From a virus, in IMG/VR virus record IMGVR_UViG_3300045993_000141, positions 1 through 22,149 of that record: a stretch of DNA of 22,149 nucleotides. One strand, written 5' to 3'. The notes below the pieces were generated by a model. The model had not been told where the DNA came from, searched no databases, and worked only from the letters and a program-made list of their open reading frames with translations. Shown piece after piece: positions 19,730 through 22,149 of the stretch. Made by a program: the position numbers and the translations under genes. The first letter of the stretch is position 1. The number at the start of each line of letters is the position of its first letter.

Positions 19730-19899
19730 GGTTGTTGCTCCGGTGGTGGTGGAAGTGGCACTTGCATCAATTCTTCTTTTAGGCTTGCAACTTGCGCTTC
19801 AAGCTCGTCGATACGATCAGCAGCTTCAATCTGAATGTCACCCCAGACTGACATGCCTTGGCTTGCGATGTCACGGAGTTGTGTTTGAAGTGTTGTCAT
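19726..19899 (-). CDS. Small coiled-coil protein with a proline-rich tail (57 aa)
   Basis: A 57-codon gene: MTTLQTQLRDIASQG, then a short coiled coil IEAADRIDELEAQVASLKEE (about 28-47), then VPLPPPPEQQP. The coiled-coil sequence closely resembles that of the downstream neighbour at 19409-19729 (DELEEQVAALT), so the two may be related by duplication or may pair. ATGA overlaps define both the start (19896-19899) and the end (19726-19729). Confidence 0.65.
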   Translation of the reverse strand: MTTLQTQLRDIASQGMSVWGDIQIEAADRIDELEAQVASLKEELMQVPLPPPPEQQP

Positions 19900-20084
19900 T
19901 CTTGTTGTTCCTTAATCCGTTTTGCGGCACGACGATCACGCTTCTCTTGGGCAAGGCGTTGTTTCTCCATTGCATCATCCAATGATTGAACCGGCTTAAC
20001 TTCACGCAAATAGTGAGGGTGTATTTCCATAGCTCCAGCAGCACCAATTAGTGCGGCTATTAGCATTCCTGTTCTTGGGTTCAT
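19896..20084 (-). CDS. Small membrane-associated protein (62 aa)
   Basis: A 62-aa protein starting MNPRTG, with a moderately hydrophobic helix MLIAALIGAAGAMEI (about 7-21), then a charged helix rich in Lys, Arg and Glu to the end. It may insert in the membrane with a cytoplasmic basic tail, or the helix may be only weakly hydrophobic. The start at 20084 is chosen because it forms the usual ATGA overlap. A longer in-frame start at 20126 would overlap the previous gene. Confidence 0.6.
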   Translation of the reverse strand: MNPRTGMLIAALIGAAGAMEIHPHYLREVKPVQSLDDAMEKQRLAQEKRDRRAAKRIKEQQE

Positions 20085-20380
20085 GGTTGCTCCAGTGGAA
20101 GTATCTTGACGCCACGCACTACCCATGTGTGGCCCATATCGTTGTACTCCTGAGCATCTTTGATGTGGTCATGACAGGCTTCAGGCCACGATGCTGAGTA
20201 TTCAATTTCACCCTCCAGATTGACCACGGCATAGGTGTCAGGCTCACTCGGCCTCTGCTCCAGCATCGAGCGTAGTGTCAGCTTGGCATAGAAGATACGA
20301 TCACTACGATTAAGATCGATTCCGATTGTTTCAAGCGCTTTCAGCACTTCACGCAGTTTTGATTCATCGACCGTGATCAT
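20081..20380 (-). CDS. Hypothetical phage early protein (99 aa)
   Basis: A 99-aa protein with an N-terminal helix (ESKLREVLKALETIGIDLNR) and a C-terminal small alpha/beta module (TYAVVNLEGEIEYSASWPEA, then CHDHIKDAQ and TWVVRGVKILPL). The C-terminal pattern is shared with other short phage early proteins. No activity can be assigned. It is linked by ATGA at both ends. Confidence 0.65.
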   Translation of the reverse strand: MITVDESKLREVLKALETIGIDLNRSDRIFYAKLTLRSMLEQRPSEPDTYAVVNLEGEIEYSASWPEACHDHIKDAQEYNDMGHTWVVRGVKILPLEQP

Positions 20381-20802
20381 TTGGTGCTCCCCTTATCGCA
20401 AACACTTACAAGGTAACTAAACTCCCATTCGCTGGATTCTCCAAGTAGTCCAGCACGAGATGGGTGTGGGTCAAACACCACCTGCCCGTCCTTGCCGACA
20501 ACGGCATGAGTTACACCGTTACCTCTTGGAGATGGACCTGAGATTTCGTGGTACACACCATCTTCCGCACCGTAAAATGCAGCACCAACTCTTGCAGGTA
20601 CTGTCAAATAAGCCATCCCTTTGGAGCGACAAAAGGATTGCAGTCCTTCCCAAAACTTAGTGGCATCACCTTCTGCAACTTGTAGAAAATGTGGCACATC
20701 AGCTATTGGTAATTCCATAAGGCTTGCGATAACAGCCCGTTGGCAGTCACCATGCTGACCAACTTCTGGTTTATGTAGAAACTCTTGATCTACGGGTGTC
20801 AT
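20377..20802 (-). CDS. Papain/C39-like fold phage protein with a Cys-His-Asp set
   Basis: A 141-aa protein. C20 lies in HGDCQRAVIASLMELPI, H99 in NGVTHAVVG and D111 in VVFDPHPSRAGLL. The order Cys at the head of a helix, then His, then Asp, each in its usual setting, matches papain-like peptidases and amidases such as C39-like folds. I recall similar uncharacterised phage proteins with the GxC ... THAVVG ... DPHPS pattern. It may cut or deamidate a host protein early in infection, or the fold may be kept without catalysis. Length is on the short side. It is coupled by ATGA to genes on both sides. Confidence 0.7.
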   Translation of the reverse strand: MTPVDQEFLHKPEVGQHGDCQRAVIASLMELPIADVPHFLQVAEGDATKFWEGLQSFCRSKGMAYLTVPARVGAAFYGAEDGVYHEISGPSPRGNGVTHAVVGKDGQVVFDPHPSRAGLLGESSEWEFSYLVSVCDKGSTK

Positions 20803-21065
20803 TTGATTTGCTCCTGTATTGCGGCTATTACGTTCTTAGTCTCTGTCATAGTCAAGCGCATTTGTGTCAGTTTTTCCAAAGCCTCCAATGCCTGTTTCAG
20901 CACAGCCTGTGCAGCCGCAAGCTCGGTTTCAAGTTGAACAATAGCCATCTCTGCTTTGACAAGATCGTGACAAGCTACTGCGTAGTAAGGAAGACGCTGC
21001 ATGTCAGATAAGCGGTTTAGGATGTCTTTGTGTTTGAAGTTCATTTCTTTCCGTGCGAGTGTCAT
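20799..21065 (-). CDS. Coiled-coil hypothetical protein (88 aa)
   Basis: An 88-aa helical protein. After KHKDILNRLSDMQRLPYYAV comes a long heptad-rich coiled coil (MAIVQLETELAAAQAVLKQA, then LEALEKLTQMRLTM). It starts by ATGA overlap at 21062-21065, preceded by GGGAAA. A second in-frame ATG at codon 8 has GGAAAG too close to it. The function is unknown. Coiled-coil early proteins recur along this block. Confidence 0.65.
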   Translation of the reverse strand: MTLARKEMNFKHKDILNRLSDMQRLPYYAVACHDLVKAEMAIVQLETELAAAQAVLKQALEALEKLTQMRLTMTETKNVIAAIQEQIK

Positions 21066-21454
21066 GATTTCCCTTTCAATGCGGCCCTGATATCAGCGCG
21101 GATTTCGCCAAAGTTGAAGGCGTTGTGGTTCCGCCAGTGTTTGTAAAACACATCGACTATTGGCTCAATCTCCTCATCACTCAGCGACTTCAATTGCGGT
21201 GCTGCGTATAGTGGCTCGGCTAACATCCCACAGCAAGCAGAATGTGCATCGCGTTGACCGGGTGAATCAATTAGCGTCCATCGGTCAGATACATTGCACA
21301 TACCATCTTTGTCCTTGAATGGCGATACAACGTGATACCGCCAAGCCACTGGCTCATCAGATACCGGAGTAAATGCACGACGATCAACAGCCTCAACTAT
21401 GTCTGATACGCACCAGTCATCAGGCCCTTGCACCTGTATCGTGATTGTTTTCAT
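21062..21454 (-). CDS. Phage early protein with EPVAW ... EPLYAAPQ pattern (130 aa)
   Basis: A 130-aa protein. DEPVAWRYHVVSP, then WTLIDSPGQ and AEPLYAAPQLKSLSDEEI form a recognisable pattern found in many phage and prophage early proteins, in which a short beta module is followed by a variable helical end. The function of this module is unknown. The C-terminal part (IVDVFYKHWRNHNAFNFGEI) is helical. It ends with an ATGA overlap. AAAGGA precedes its start. Confidence 0.7.
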   Translation of the reverse strand: MKTITIQVQGPDDWCVSDIVEAVDRRAFTPVSDEPVAWRYHVVSPFKDKDGMCNVSDRWTLIDSPGQRDAHSACCGMLAEPLYAAPQLKSLSDEEIEPIVDVFYKHWRNHNAFNFGEIRADIRAALKGKS

Positions 21455-21466
21455 TTCAGCAATCCT

Positions 21467-21658
21467 TTACGCCAAGCGATTCAGTTGCTTCATAAGCACG
21501 ATGGCCTTAGCTGCAACGTTCGGGTTATCGGTTTTCAATTCAGTGACGCCGTGCCAGTAGATGTGAATTCCACCTTCAGCAATATTTATAGAAATTTCTG
21601 TTTCTGCTGTGGCTTCGATCAGGGTAGCCAAGGCGATTTGTATTGGTGCTTGTTTCAT
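21467..21658 (-). CDS. Small hypothetical protein (63 aa)
   Basis: A 63-aa protein: MKQAPIQIALATLIEATAET, a beta pair with ISINIAEGGIHIYWHG, and a C-terminal helix AAKAIVLMKQLNRLA. No family is recognised. It starts by ATGA overlap with the HTH gene and ends 12 bases before the next gene. Confidence 0.6.
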   Translation of the reverse strand: MKQAPIQIALATLIEATAETEISINIAEGGIHIYWHGVTELKTDNPNVAAKAIVLMKQLNRLA

Positions 21659-21882
21659 TTATAAGTCCCCATTTTCAGAATGATGCCCCTGATCGTCTCT
21701 GAGGCTACGCTGTATTCACGGCCAAGCTGACGATACGACTTACCCGCTGCACGTTCTTCGCGTATCTTCATACATATCTCATCGGTGAACTTCCTTGTGA
21801 ACCCGCGTGGCTTGGGTGGTGGCTGTGGGACGAAATTAGGTGTAGGCCAAGCTACGCCCGGAGCTAAGACGGTGCGGATCAT
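21655..21882 (-). CDS. Small helix-turn-helix protein (75 aa)
   Basis: A 75-aa protein. A Pro-rich N-terminus (PTPNFVPQPPPKPRG) is followed by a homeodomain-like helix-turn-helix: FTDEICMKIREERAAGKSYR, then QLGREYSVASETIRGIIL. This matches the short HTH unit of transposase or resolvase type and the DNA-binding repeats beside some homing endonucleases. It is probably a regulator or a fragment of a mobile-element protein. ATGA overlaps link it to both neighbours. Confidence 0.75.
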   Translation of the reverse strand: MIRTVLAPGVAWPTPNFVPQPPPKPRGFTRKFTDEICMKIREERAAGKSYRQLGREYSVASETIRGIILKMGTYK

Positions 21883-22149
21883 GATTCTTCGTCGCCGTAG
21901 CCGTTGCCGTCGCCGTTGCCGTTGCCGTCGCCGTCGCCGTCGCCGTAGCCGTTGCCGTAGCCGTAGCCGTAGCCGTCGCTGTAGCCGTTGCCGTCGCCGT
22001 TGCCGTTGCCGTCGCCGTCGCCGTCGCCGTCGCCGTAGCCGTAGCCGTTGCCGTAGCCGTAGCCGTTGCCGTCGCCGTCGCCGTAGCCGTTGCCGTCGCC
22101 GTAGCCGTAGCCGTAGCCGTTGCCGTCGCCGTAGCCGTTGCCGTAGCCG
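21879..22149 (-). CDS. C-terminal part of a Gly-X repeat protein (5' end outside the window)
   Basis: About 89 codons are open to the window edge. In the frame that ends with an ATGA overlap at 21879-21882, almost every other residue is Gly and the alternate residue is Asp, Asn or Tyr (for example GYGDGYGNGDG), followed by GYGDEES and stop. One Gly is replaced by Ser near 21978. Such Gly-X arrays are known in phage proteins and may form extended or collagen-like rods. The choice of frame rests on the stop/start junction and on the fact that His codons never appear at the variable site. An Ala-Thr frame is also open and would make most variation silent. Confidence 0.55.
   Translation of the reverse strand, partial: GYGNGYGDGNGYGYGYGDGNGYGDGDGNGYGYGNGYGYGDGDGDGDGNGNGDGNGYSDGYGYGYGNGYGDGDGDGNGNGDGNGYGDEES
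21894..22149. repeat. Hexanucleotide repeat array CCGTNG, about 42 units
   Basis: From about 21894 to the window end the sequence is a tandem array of CCGTNG, where N is C, T or A and never G. Within it a block of about 50 bases beginning at 21897 recurs at 21981, 14 units further on, so the array has grown by internal duplication as well as by unit changes. One unit reads CTGTAG (21979-21984). The array runs off the window and probably stopped the assembly, so its true length is unknown. Confidence 0.95.

Noticed and set aside
21894-22149. CRISPR array or regulatory iterons
   Set aside because: Units are only six bases, contiguous and without spacers. A low-complexity coding repeat explains the pattern better.
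21894-22149. A plus-strand Val-Ala repeat protein
   Set aside because: That frame is open but begins after a stop near 21882 with no ATG, GTG or TTG start, and all nearby genes are on the minus strand.

Overview
The window reads as the early/replication half of a temperate double-stranded DNA bacteriophage genome, most likely from a gammaproteobacterial host. The evidence is a tyrosine integrase with an adjacent excisionase-like gene, a phage attachment site carrying only the 3' half of a tRNA-Val(GAC) gene, and a long, tightly packed minus-strand operon. That operon encodes a family A DNA polymerase, an SNF2-type helicase, an ATP-dependent ligase, several nucleases and many small phage-type proteins. 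The tRNA fragment pairs like a Pseudomonas-type tRNA-Val, but the host genus is an inference. Because the 5' half of the tRNA is not intact, the arrangement fits attP of a free or circularised phage rather than attL of an integrated prophage.

Layout (nearly all genes are on the minus strand, so transcription runs right to left). 22149-18037: an accessory early block of about 15 small genes. It opens with the end of a hexanucleotide-repeat gene and includes a small HTH protein, a PGDYG protein, a possible cysteine peptidase-like protein and two one-helix membrane peptides. 18028-13552: a MoxR AAA+ ATPase, three unassigned proteins, a zinc-metallopeptidase/VWA protein and a conserved phage/plasmid protein. 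13462-6096: an HNH-AP2 homing endonuclease, a four-cysteine RecB/Cas4-type nuclease, a structured non-coding gap, an SNF2 helicase, DNA polymerase, a second HNH gene, a cysteine-rich candidate DNA-binding protein and an Ala/Lys-rich histone-like protein. 6037-1355: a DEDDh exonuclease, a DUF6378 protein, a small PD-(D/E)XK nuclease, ligase, excisionase and integrase. 1352-1097: attP. 1067-463: three small genes on the far side of attP. 202-11: the 3' end of a plus-strand gene, probably a virion protein.

Twenty-one gene junctions are the 4-base ATGA stop/start overlap, so the block is probably translated as coupled polycistronic messages. The few real gaps stand out: 12144-12260 (a 14-bp perfect inverted repeat enclosing smaller hairpins), 13463-13551, 8341-8399, 6700-6762 and 6038-6095. 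Three of these carry a shared TTAGATAT motif, two of them just upstream of the HNH genes.

Functionally, polymerase, helicase, ligase, nucleases and the possible ssDNA-binding protein form a replication/recombination module, and int/xis/attP form the lysogeny module. The MoxR-VWA block is the least understood conserved-looking unit. No CI/Cro-type repressor, primase, RNA polymerase, terminase or lysis gene is visible. Both window ends are low-complexity (17 G at the left, a hexamer repeat at the right), which suggests assembly break points rather than natural genome ends.
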